From: UBA940 sp031548515
GTDB lineage: Bacteria > Bacteroidota > Bacteroidia > Bacteroidales > Rikenellaceae
Reading direction: 5' to 3'
DNA length: 41,196 nucleotides
Assembly: GCA_031548515.1 (NCBI GenBank)
Contig: JAVBRB010000035.1
Coordinates: 1 to 41,196 of the forward strand
The position numbers and the translations under genes are program-made. Numbering within the stretch: position 1 is the first letter of the stretch; each line of letters opens with the position of its first letter. Shown here piece after piece: positions 1-6,880 of the stretch. The notes beneath the pieces were generated by a model that was not told the origin of the DNA, made no database searches, and saw nothing but the letters and a program-made list of their open reading frames with translations.

Positions 1-391
1 AGCCGAGATCGACAAAATGGCCCTGCCGCCGTGCCACGCGCTGTTCCAGTTCTACGTAGCGGACGGGCGCCTTTCGTGCCAACTCTACCAGCGCAGCGCC
101 GACGTTTTCCTGGGCGTGCCGTTCAATATCGCCTCCTACGCCCTGCTGACCATGATGGTCGCGCAGGTGACGGGACTTGAGCCGGGTGATTTCGTCCATA
201 CCACGGGCGATACCCACCTTTACCTGAACCACATGGAACAGGTAGACCTGCAGTTGTCGCGCACTCCGCGTCCGCTGCCGATGATGAAGATAAATCCTGC
301 GGTGAAGTCCATTTTCGACTTCCGGTACGAGGATTTCACGCTCGAAAGTTACGACCCGTATCCTGGAATCAAGGCTCCGATAGCGGTATGA
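1..391 (+). CDS. thyA: Thymidylate synthase, C-terminal part (5' end outside window)
   Basis: The reading frame is open from base 2, so the gene begins before the window; 129 codons are visible. Thymidylate synthase methylates dUMP to dTMP using methylene-tetrahydrofolate. The catalytic cysteine lies in PPCH, followed by QFYV, the phosphate/dUMP-binding stretch RSADVFLGVPFNIASYALL (RSCDVFLG in E. coli, so one Cys is Ala here) and GDTHLYLNH. The C-terminus ends in PIAV, as in complete ThyA proteins. It lies 56 nt before folA, which recycles the dihydrofolate that ThyA makes; this pair is a common operon. Confidence 0.97.
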   Translation, partial: AEIDKMALPPCHALFQFYVADGRLSCQLYQRSADVFLGVPFNIASYALLTMMVAQVTGLEPGDFVHTTGDTHLYLNHMEQVDLQLSRTPRPLPMMKINPAVKSIFDFRYEDFTLESYDPYPGIKAPIAV

Positions 392-404
392 TTTTAATAA
401 TAGG

Positions 405-431
405 ATCATGAATCCTTTTCCGATTCATGGT
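405..431 (+). terminator. Hairpin between thyA and folA
   Basis: Arms CATGAATC (407-414) and GATTCATG (422-429) form an 8-bp perfect stem around a 7-nt loop, extendable to 405/431 with a wobble pair. There is no U-run, so it may be an intergenic processing or attenuation hairpin rather than a true terminator. The right arm is the first copy of a 7-bp tandem repeat that continues into the folA start codon. Confidence 0.4.
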
Positions 432-450
432 TCATGATTCATGATTCATG
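423..450 (+). repeat. 7-bp tandem repeat running into the folA start codon
   Basis: Four head-to-tail copies of ATTCATG (423-429, 430-436 with one changed base, 437-443, 444-450). The ATG of the last copy is the folA start codon. Each copy carries an ATG, but because the unit is 7 bp these fall in successive frames; the one in frame with folA (427) meets a TGA at 442. Gain or loss of a unit would change the leader without changing the protein. Confidence 0.85.
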
Positions 451-930
451 ATTAGTGTAATTGCAGCGGTTGCGGACGATAATGTGATAGGAGGGGATAA
501 CGCCCTGCTGTGGCATATTTCCGAGGACCTCAAAATGTTCAAAAGGGTCACTTCGGGACATCCCGTCGTGATGGGCCGCAAGACTTTCGAATCGCTCGGC
601 AGGCCGCTTCCCAACCGTGTCAATGCCGTCATTACGCGCAATCCTGATTTCAGGACAGACGGCGTCAAGGTTGCCGGCTCCTTGGAAGAAGCCATTGCCA
701 TGTTCCCGCAGGAAGAAGAAATTTTCGTGATAGGCGGCGGTGAGATATACCGGCAGTCGATGCCGCTGGCCGACAGGTTCTACCTTACGCGCGTACATGC
801 GAAATATGAAGGAGACACCCGTTTTCCCGACTGGGACCCCGCCGGCTGGACCCTCGTTTCATCCGAACGCCACGACCGCGGCGAAAATTTTCCGCATCCT
901 TTTGAATTCCTCGTCTACTCCCGTAAATAA
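448..930 (+). CDS. folA: Dihydrofolate reductase
   Basis: This 160-aa protein reduces dihydrofolate to tetrahydrofolate with NADPH. It is full length for bacterial DHFR. The start ISVIAAVADDNVIG is the family's first strand; Trp22 and Asp27 (LLWHISEDL) match the E. coli substrate-site positions; VMGRKTFESLGRPLPNR is the NADPH-binding signature, and VIGGGEIY the second glycine motif. The start at 448 is the last ATG of a 7-bp repeat array and the only one that opens this frame. It follows thyA by 56 nt, probably in one transcript. Confidence 0.97.
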   Translation: MISVIAAVADDNVIGGDNALLWHISEDLKMFKRVTSGHPVVMGRKTFESLGRPLPNRVNAVITRNPDFRTDGVKVAGSLEEAIAMFPQEEEIFVIGGGEIYRQSMPLADRFYLTRVHAKYEGDTRFPDWDPAGWTLVSSERHDRGENFPHPFEFLVYSRK

Positions 931-988
931 GTATTTGTACCACCCATCTTCGGGTAGAACAGCCGCTGTATTTCTCATGGCGGCCGTA

Positions 989-1007
989 TAACTTTGCAGA
1001 TGCAAAG
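989..1007 (+). promoter_or_regulatory. Probable Bacteroidetes -7 element with overlapping dyad, upstream of the Hdr-like cluster
   Basis: TAACTTTG (989-996) matches the Bacteroidetes -7 consensus TAnnTTTG. No good -33 TTTG is visible at the usual distance. CTTTGCA (992-998) and TGCAAAG (1001-1007) form a dyad over the expected start site near 1003, which could be an operator. A TTG inside the -7 element (994) is in frame with the next gene but cannot be its start if this promoter is real. Confidence 0.5.
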
Positions 1008-1017
1008 TTGTGTGAAC

Positions 1018-1713
1018 ATGGGAAAATATTTCGATATGCTGATGGAGGATGTGCGCCTGAAAGAGGGCCTGAAGGCGTGCATGAACTGCGGCGTCTGCAC
1101 TGGTGTCTGCCCGTCGGCCGAATTCTATAATTACGATCCCCGCCAGATAGTCAACACCATCCAGGGCCGTGACGACGCCGAGATCGAAAAACTTCTCAGG
1201 AGCGACACGCTGTGGTATTGCGGCGAGTGCATGTCGTGCCGTCCGAGGTGCCCGCGCGGAAACACTCCCGGCTACATCATCCAGGCCATGAGGACGCTGT
1301 CCCAGAAACTGGGCTTTTTCGTGGACTCGGAAAAAGGCCGCCAGCAGTTGGCCATCAAGCGCGTCATCGGGCAGCATATCCTCGACAAGGGTTATTGCAT
1401 CACCCCTCGGTTGGTTGCTCCGTCGCTGCATCCGGAGCAGGGACCTGTATGGGAGTGGGCCACCACCAACGACACCGATTTCTACACCCGATTTTCACCC
1501 AACTACATGGGTGACGGTCCGGGTGTGCTGCGCAAGATAGACGAGGACGCCATAGCCGAGATCAACCGTATCTTCGAGGTGAGCGGAGGCAAGGCATTCT
1601 TTGAAAAGATCGAAGAGGCGAGCGACCGCAAGGCCCGCGAAATGGGCTACGACGGCGCTACCGACGAATACATGATGCAGACATACACGTATAATTCAAA
1701 TACTCATCAATAG
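1018..1713 (+). CDS. HdrC-like dicluster [4Fe-4S] protein
   Basis: A 231-aa soluble iron-sulfur protein. Two clusters of ligands are visible: C21-x2-C24-x2-C27-x3-C31-P and C68-x2-C71-x2-C74-x3-C78-P, the arrangement of heterodisulfide reductase subunit C. It probably passes electrons between the flavoprotein and the HdrB/D-type subunits encoded next to it. Its roughly 150-residue C-terminal extension has no motif I recognise. ATG 1018 is preferred because upstream in-frame starts (TTG 994, ATG 1000) lie in or just after the predicted -7 element. It is the first gene of the cluster. Confidence 0.85.
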   Translation: MGKYFDMLMEDVRLKEGLKACMNCGVCTGVCPSAEFYNYDPRQIVNTIQGRDDAEIEKLLRSDTLWYCGECMSCRPRCPRGNTPGYIIQAMRTLSQKLGFFVDSEKGRQQLAIKRVIGQHILDKGYCITPRLVAPSLHPEQGPVWEWATTNDTDFYTRFSPNYMGDGPGVLRKIDEDAIAEINRIFEVSGGKAFFEKIEEASDRKAREMGYDGATDEYMMQTYTYNSNTHQ

Positions 1714-1717
1714 GAAA

Positions 1718-1948
1718 TACCTTTGATAAAAGTAAGCCCTCCCATGCGATCAGGGGCGGGTTTAACAGAGTTTTCCTCCTTCGCGCCTTGGCCGTTCGAG
1801 TAAACTCGACGGCGCTCGGCTTGGCGTTGGTTGAGAGGGGTGATCGAACTCACCCGGGCGTGCAAAGCCCGTTTGATTGAGTTCGGGATATACAAAACAC
1901 AGGATAGAGAATTTAATAAGGGATGCAATATCCCGAACTCAATTCAAA
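1718..1948 (+). promoter_or_regulatory. Structured 231-nt leader upstream of the HdrB-like gene
   Basis: TACCTTTG (1718-1725) fits a -7 element. Downstream come several dyads: an imperfect stem-loop 1784-1826 (core GCCGTTCGAGT/ACTCGACGGC with an AA loop), a 6-bp hairpin 1838-1855 (GGGTGA/TCACCC), a 5-bp hairpin 1855-1871 (CGGGC/GCCCG), and a perfect 16-bp inverted repeat with arms 1876-1891 and 1928-1943, which ends 5 nt before the start codon. No ORF with a credible start is present. It may be a regulatory leader or an intergenic repeat element inserted in the operon. Confidence 0.55.
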
Positions 1949-3031
1949 ATGAAAAGGAGCAGTTGGAGGGAATACGAAAAGGAGATAGCGGACGACCACT
2001 ATTATTACGCGCGGAGCTGCATCAGGCAGAACTTCTTTCCGGGCAGCGAAACCACTTTCCTGCGCATAATGCGTGACCTTGGCAAGGATATCTACGACGA
2101 TCCGCGCCACACCTCCTGCACGGGCATCGGCTACCATACCGACATCGTGCCGCTCGACACCACGATGGCCGTCGTCGCGCGTCAGTTCTCGCTGATGACG
2201 GAGGCCGGCTATGAAAATATGGCCATTTCGTGCATCACGTCGTTCGGGCTTTACACCGAGATACTCGAAACGTGGCACGAATTCCCCGAGACCGAGGCGC
2301 GCGCGCGCGAAAACCTCTTCAAGGCTACCGGGCGCGAGTTTAAAAAGCCTAAGAACCTGGCGCATACGTCCGACCTGGTTTTCCATAACCGCGAAGAGAT
2401 CGCCCGCCGAGCCAAATACAAACTGGTTAACGCCGAAACCGGAGAGCCGCTCAAGGTGGTCGAGCACATAGGTTGCCACTACGCCAAGATATTCCCAAAG
2501 TCGGGTATCGGCGGGTCGGAATTCCCTTACGTGCTGGCCGGGATGATCGAGGCGTGGGACGGCCGTGTGGTGGATTATCCCGAACGCAGGCATTGCTGCG
2601 GTTTCGGCTTCCGTAACTATGTGGTTCAGGCCAACCGCGGCTTCTCGATAGCCAATTCGCGCAAGAAGCTCGAGTCGATGGCACCCTACAGACCAGATTT
2701 CATGGTGGGCAACTGTCCCGGCTGCGCCATGTTCCTCGACAAATGGCAGTACACGATCGCCGAGATGGAGGACGTTACCTACGGCGTCGACGGCCGCGGC
2801 ATTCCCGTGCTGACCTACGAGGAGATGGCGGGGCTGGTGCTGGGTTACGATCCGTGGGATATGGGGATGCAGATGCACCAGGTGGACGTCGAGCAGCTGC
2901 TGGTGAAGATGGGCGTCCGGTACGATTCCGAGGCGAAGTTCCTCGGCCGAAGCGGGAAATACATAGGCGCGCCGCGAGAAGCTACCGTAAACAGTTTCTC
3001 GGGAGATCGGATTTATAGAATCAAAGCATAA
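1949..3031 (+). CDS. HdrB-like CCG-domain protein
   Basis: A 360-aa cytosolic protein of the heterodisulfide reductase B family. The second cysteine-rich CCG module is intact: C176 (IGCH), C216-C217 (HCCGFGF), C256-x2-C259 (NCPGC), which in HdrB binds a noncubane [4Fe-4S] cluster at the disulfide site. The first module is degenerate: only single cysteines at C57 (SCTGIG) and C95 (AISC). A C-terminal extension of about 100 residues follows. ATG 1949 is used; the longer frame from TTG 1877 would run through a 16-bp inverted repeat. It is preceded and followed by structured gaps within the cluster. Confidence 0.85.
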   Translation: MKRSSWREYEKEIADDHYYYARSCIRQNFFPGSETTFLRIMRDLGKDIYDDPRHTSCTGIGYHTDIVPLDTTMAVVARQFSLMTEAGYENMAISCITSFGLYTEILETWHEFPETEARARENLFKATGREFKKPKNLAHTSDLVFHNREEIARRAKYKLVNAETGEPLKVVEHIGCHYAKIFPKSGIGGSEFPYVLAGMIEAWDGRVVDYPERRHCCGFGFRNYVVQANRGFSIANSRKKLESMAPYRPDFMVGNCPGCAMFLDKWQYTIAEMEDVTYGVDGRGIPVLTYEEMAGLVLGYDPWDMGMQMHQVDVEQLLVKMGVRYDSEAKFLGRSGKYIGAPREATVNSFSGDRIYRIKA

Positions 3032-3181
3032 AAAAGAGTGCCAAAAAGGCAACTTTTGCGTTGGACCTCGTCGCTCGGATGCTCATTTACGTTCAGTAAA
3101 CTCCGCTCCTCGCTTCTCGTCCGCCTTAAATTTACACTTTTTGGACAGCCTTTTTGAAAATGAAAATATAGAAATGATATA
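3032..3181 (+). repeat. Intergenic element with two competing stems
   Basis: This 150-nt gap inside the Hdr-like cluster contains CAAAAAGGC (3042-3050), complementary to GCCTTTTTG (3148-3156), enclosing about 97 nt. The overlapping CCAAAAAG (3041-3048) is equally complementary to CTTTTTGG (3137-3144), so the two pairings exclude each other. The middle carries AGTAAACT, also seen in modified form (GAGTAAACTC) in the gap at 1799, so the two gaps may hold related intergenic elements. No coding region is seen. Confidence 0.45.
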
Positions 3182-4195
3182 ATGGATCCAAAAGTTATAG
3201 TCATAGGCGGAGGCCCTGCCGGGATGCAGGCGGCCCTGTCGCTCAAATCGGCCGGTATCGAACCGGTCATAATCGAAAGGTCGGGCGCGCTTGGCGGTAA
3301 ACTCCGCGAATGGCACCATCTTTTCCCTACCTCGACTCCGGCCCGGGAGGTGCTCGGAAAATTCGAAAGCGACCTGCAGGCTGCCGGAATAGAACCGGTA
3401 TTCCATACGGAAGTGGAAGGCATTTCGGATACCGGCATAGTCTTTCAGGATGGCAAAGAAATGGAGGCCGATGCGGTGATAGTGGCTTCCGGGTTCGACG
3501 TCTTCGACGCCCGCCTCAAGGAGGAGTACGGCTACAAAATCTACGACAACGTCTATACGACCGTCGATATCGAACGGATGCTGAACGAGGGCCGCGTGGC
3601 GCTGCACGACGGGTCGACCCCCCGCCGCATAGCTTTCCTGCATTGCGTGGGGTCGCGCGACGAGAAGGTCAACCAGAAACACTGCTCTAAAGTATGCTGC
3701 ATCACAGGCGTGAAGCAGGCGATGGAGCTGAAAACGATCTTTCCGGAGGCCGACATCTACAATTTCTATATGGATATCCGCATGTTCGGCCCCGGTTACG
3801 AGGAGCTGTACCAGCAGGCCCAACAGGATTACAATATCAACTTCATCCGCGGGCGAGTCTCCGAGGCCAGCCCAACAATCGACGGGCAGATACAGATAAA
3901 GGCCGAGGACACTCTCGTAGGCCGGCCGATGAAAATGACTGTCGATATGCTGGTGCTGATAGTCGGCATGAAATCCGGAGCAAGCAACGAAAATTTCGCC
4001 AGGGCCGATGGGGTGGACCTCGCGTCGAGCGGTTTCATATCTACTGCCGACCCGTTCATAGGGAATGTTTCGTCGGGTCGCCCGAACCTCTTCTATGCGG
4101 GTACGGTGACCGCCCCTAAAACCATAGGAGAGAGTATCAACGAAGGTGCGATTGCCGCAGAAAGGGCTGTCGAATATATTAAAAGCATGGCATGA
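3182..4195 (+). CDS. Short HdrA/QmoA-like FAD oxidoreductase
   Basis: A 337-aa flavoprotein. A Rossmann dinucleotide-binding motif (GGGPAG, residues 9-14) opens the protein. The HdrA signature follows: HCVGSRDE (C155), then HCSKVCC (C168, C172, C173), and a YMDIRMFGPGYEELY-like stretch; these cysteines bind a [4Fe-4S] cluster in HdrA. A second flavin-binding region (NLFYAGTVTAPKTIGES) lies near the end. It is much shorter than methanogen HdrA (about 650 aa) and lacks ferredoxin domains, which here are supplied by separate HdrC-like genes. Its stop overlaps the next start (ATGA). It probably funnels electrons, possibly by bifurcation; the donor is unknown. Confidence 0.85.
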   Translation: MDPKVIVIGGGPAGMQAALSLKSAGIEPVIIERSGALGGKLREWHHLFPTSTPAREVLGKFESDLQAAGIEPVFHTEVEGISDTGIVFQDGKEMEADAVIVASGFDVFDARLKEEYGYKIYDNVYTTVDIERMLNEGRVALHDGSTPRRIAFLHCVGSRDEKVNQKHCSKVCCITGVKQAMELKTIFPEADIYNFYMDIRMFGPGYEELYQQAQQDYNINFIRGRVSEASPTIDGQIQIKAEDTLVGRPMKMTVDMLVLIVGMKSGASNENFARADGVDLASSGFISTADPFIGNVSSGRPNLFYAGTVTAPKTIGESINEGAIAAERAVEYIKSMA

Positions 4196-4524
4196 GCATA
4201 AATTGGGGATACGGAATAAACCAGCCGCGTGCGATCGACCTGGATCGCAACGACCTGCTTCCGGCCAAAGAAATACAGAACGAGATGCCCGAACTGGGAG
4301 CATGCATCGCATGCGGGGGGTGTACGGCCACATGTACGGCAGGCAACCTCACGCCGTTCAATTTCCGCAAAGTACACACGCTTGTCCGGCGCGGCGAATA
4401 CGCGACCGCCTACGCCGAGATGAACAAGTGCATGCTGTGCGGAAAGTGCCGTCTTGTGTGCCCGAGGGGGATAAACACGCGAGGGGTAGTGCGCCTTATC
4501 AAACGAAAATTAGGAGACTATTAA
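4192..4524 (+). CDS. Second HdrC-like small ferredoxin
   Basis: A 110-aa protein with two [4Fe-4S] motifs, C38-x2-C41-x2-C44-x3-C48 and C80-x2-C83-x2-C86-x3-C90-P, in the HdrC arrangement without any extension. It overlaps the flavoprotein gene by 4 nt and abuts the next gene (TAA then ATG), so the three are almost certainly translated together. It is the natural bridge between the flavoprotein and the membrane fusion subunit. Confidence 0.9.
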   Translation: MSINWGYGINQPRAIDLDRNDLLPAKEIQNEMPELGACIACGGCTATCTAGNLTPFNFRKVHTLVRRGEYATAYAEMNKCMLCGKCRLVCPRGINTRGVVRLIKRKLGDY

Positions 4525-6339
4525 ATGGCGGGATTGACTTTTTATCACGGTTTTGTAATCCCGTTTGTAGTTGGAACGTCGGTACTTTTCGCCGTCATCC
4601 TGTACAAATACGTTCGTTGGTTCGTCCGCCTGCCCGATTACGACGGACGGAAGGTGTGGCACAATCTGCTTTCCGTCGGAACCGTCAAGGGCCTCTGGGA
4701 AGTTTTCATGGAGTGCCTGCTTCACCGCCGCGTCTGGAAAGTGAACCGCCGGCTCGGCTATATGCACACCAGTTTTGCGCTCGGTTGGTTCCTGTTGATA
4801 GCGGTCGGGTGGATAGAAACAATAGCTTATCTCGGCTGGCGGTACGTGCCGCTGCAGGGGCATATTTTCTTCAAATACTTCACGACCTCGCTCGACCACG
4901 GGCCTGTATGGGGCATAAATTTCGAGGCCGTGATGGACCTGCTGCTGCTGTACGTGCTTTCGGGATTGGCCCTTGCGGTGTATAAAAGGATTCGTTCGCG
5001 CGCGCTCGGCCTGAAAAAGACCACGAAACTTCAACCCGGCGATAAGATCGCCCTCACATCGCTGTGGTTTATATTCCCGATGCGCCTTCTGGCCGAAAGT
5101 TTCACGAGCGGGATACACCATTCCGGCGGTTTTTTGACAGGTTCGCTCGGCACAGCACTCGCCTCGGTCATTCCGTCTGCCGCCATGCCGCACCTGGAAC
5201 TCGCCGCGTGGTGGATGTACTCGATTTCTCTGGGGGTATTCTTCGTTTCGATGCCTTTCTCGCGCTATATGCACATTTTCACCGAGGTGCCGCTTATCTT
5301 CATGCGCCGCTGGGGCATCCACAGCGAGGAACGCGGGAAAAGTTTCGACCACTTCCAACTGGAGGCGTGTTCGCGGTGCGGAATCTGCATCGACCCGTGC
5401 CAACTACAGAGGGATGCCGGTTTCGATAAGGTGCAGTCAGTTTATTTCATCCGCGACCGCCGCTACAACCGCCTCGGGCGCGACGTGGCGGATAACTGCC
5501 TGATGTGCGGGCGCTGCGAAGATCGCTGTCCGGTGGGCTTGGAACTCAATACGCTGAGGCTAAACAGCCGCACTGCAATGCACAATACCCCGTCGGACGG
5601 GCGCTATAACTATGTAAAGGGTCTGGACCTGTCGCAGGGAGAGGGGCGGGTGGGATATTTCGCCGGATGCATGACGCTGCTCTCGCCACGGATACTGAAA
5701 GCAATGGAGAGTATCTTCACGGCCGCGGGCGAGGATGTCTGGTGGGCCGACCGTAACGGAGGGGTTTGCTGCGGTCGACCGCTGAAACTTTCCGGAGACA
5801 TCGATGCCGCGAGGGATATGATAGCATATAACCTCAACCTGTTCCGCAACCACCGAATCACCACGCTCGTCACCTCGTGCCCCATCTGCCTGAAAGTCTT
5901 TAAAGATGATTACATGCTCGACGATATCGAAGTTCTGCACCACTCGGAATATATCAAACGGCTGATCGAAGGAGGCCGCATTTCGGTGGGAAAAGGTACG
6001 GAAACGCTTACTTACCACGATCCGTGCGAACTGGGGCGCGGCGGTGGGATCTACGACGAACCGCGTGAAGTGCTGGCTGCGGTAGGAGTGCTTGTCGAAC
6101 CTGAAGAAACGCGTGAAAACGCCCTGTGTTGCGGCAGCAGCCTTGCCGACACGGTCATAAACAACATGGGGCAGGCCCATATCGCCCGTGCGGTGGGGGT
6201 ACAGTTGAATGCCACTGGAGCGTCGACGGTCGTCACGGCATGCCCGCTGTGCAAAAAGGCTATTGCGAGGGGAACCTCTAAGCCTGTGCTAGACCTGGCC
6301 GAGATAGTGGAAAGGAATCTTGTGCGCAAGGCCAGATGA
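4525..6339 (+). CDS. Membrane cytochrome b-like / dicluster ferredoxin / HdrD fusion
   Basis: A 604-aa fusion. The N-terminal part (residues about 9-250) has about five hydrophobic helices (9-30, 83-105, 136-156, 177-196, 224-246) with candidate haem histidines, resembling NarI/DsrM/HdrE cytochromes. Two [4Fe-4S] motifs follow (C282/285/288/292 and C325/328/331/335), then two CCG modules, both complete: C382, C415-416, C452/455 and C501, C535-536, C573/576. It therefore looks like DsrM fused to DsrK/HdrD and would link quinones to a cytoplasmic thiol/disulfide or other acceptor. Start directly follows the previous stop; the end overlaps the next gene. Confidence 0.85.
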   Translation: MAGLTFYHGFVIPFVVGTSVLFAVILYKYVRWFVRLPDYDGRKVWHNLLSVGTVKGLWEVFMECLLHRRVWKVNRRLGYMHTSFALGWFLLIAVGWIETIAYLGWRYVPLQGHIFFKYFTTSLDHGPVWGINFEAVMDLLLLYVLSGLALAVYKRIRSRALGLKKTTKLQPGDKIALTSLWFIFPMRLLAESFTSGIHHSGGFLTGSLGTALASVIPSAAMPHLELAAWWMYSISLGVFFVSMPFSRYMHIFTEVPLIFMRRWGIHSEERGKSFDHFQLEACSRCGICIDPCQLQRDAGFDKVQSVYFIRDRRYNRLGRDVADNCLMCGRCEDRCPVGLELNTLRLNSRTAMHNTPSDGRYNYVKGLDLSQGEGRVGYFAGCMTLLSPRILKAMESIFTAAGEDVWWADRNGGVCCGRPLKLSGDIDAARDMIAYNLNLFRNHRITTLVTSCPICLKVFKDDYMLDDIEVLHHSEYIKRLIEGGRISVGKGTETLTYHDPCELGRGGGIYDEPREVLAAVGVLVEPEETRENALCCGSSLADTVINNMGQAHIARAVGVQLNATGASTVVTACPLCKKAIARGTSKPVLDLAEIVERNLVRKAR

Positions 6340-6821
6340 AACAACTTCCGAAGACGAATGCGGCCCGCCTGCTCGACAAGGCGGGGATAAAATACGACCT
6401 CAATCCTTATGAAGTGGATGAGGAGGACCTTTCCGCAGTCCATGTTGCGGAACAGCTCAGGGTGGATCCGGGAATGCTATTCAAGACGCTGGTCCTTCGC
6501 GGCGACCGCACGGGGATATTCGTCTGCGTGGTCCCGGGCGATGCCGAAGTCGACCTGAAAAAGGCTGCCGGAGTGTCCAATAACAAGAATTCCGACCTGA
6601 TTCCGATGAAGGAGCTTCTGCCGACGGTGGGCTATATCCGCGGGGCTTGTTCGCCTATAGGGATGAAAAAGCGTTTCCCCACCTATATAGATTCTTCCGC
6701 GTCGGACAGGCCGGCCATTTACATAAGCGCCGGAGTCAGGGGCATGCAGATAAGACTGGATCCGGCAGACCTGGCCGCGTATACGGATGCGGTTTTTTCC
6801 AATCTGGTCAGCGGGGGTTGA
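6336..6821 (+). CDS. ybaK: YbaK/EbsC-type aminoacyl-tRNA deacylase
   Basis: A 161-aa single-domain protein that hydrolyses mischarged tRNA (Cys-tRNA-Pro in the best studied members). Seen are FKTLVL (residues 49-54), the conserved lysine-rich region PGDAEVDLKKAAG, and the GACSPIGMKK loop typical of YbaK. The start codon overlaps the stop of the membrane fusion gene (ATGA), implying coupling although no functional link is obvious. The window's ProRS lacks an editing domain, so a free-standing deacylase is needed. Confidence 0.93.
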   Translation: MKQLPKTNAARLLDKAGIKYDLNPYEVDEEDLSAVHVAEQLRVDPGMLFKTLVLRGDRTGIFVCVVPGDAEVDLKKAAGVSNNKNSDLIPMKELLPTVGYIRGACSPIGMKKRFPTYIDSSASDRPAIYISAGVRGMQIRLDPADLAAYTDAVFSNLVSGG

Positions 6822-6842
6822 TCCGGCCTCTGTTCTTATAGG

Positions 6843-6880
6843 AACGTGAGTCCGGCTAATTCGTCGGACTCACGTTATTC
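6843..6880. terminator. Bidirectional terminator between ybaK and the adaptor gene
   Basis: A perfect 12-bp stem, AACGTGAGTCCG (6843-6854) and CGGACTCACGTT (6865-6876), with a 10-nt loop, sits between two convergent genes. The stop codon of the minus-strand adaptor gene (6875-6877) overlaps its right arm. U-runs are weak on either side. Confidence 0.75.

Noticed and set aside
1913..3052. 379-aa minus-strand frame opposite the HdrB-like gene
   Set aside because: Antisense shadow; the plus strand carries the CCG and CPGC motifs in order.
3083..4333. 416-aa minus-strand frame opposite the HdrA-like gene
   Set aside because: It is the antisense shadow of the flavoprotein gene; the plus-strand frame has clear Rossmann and HdrA motifs.
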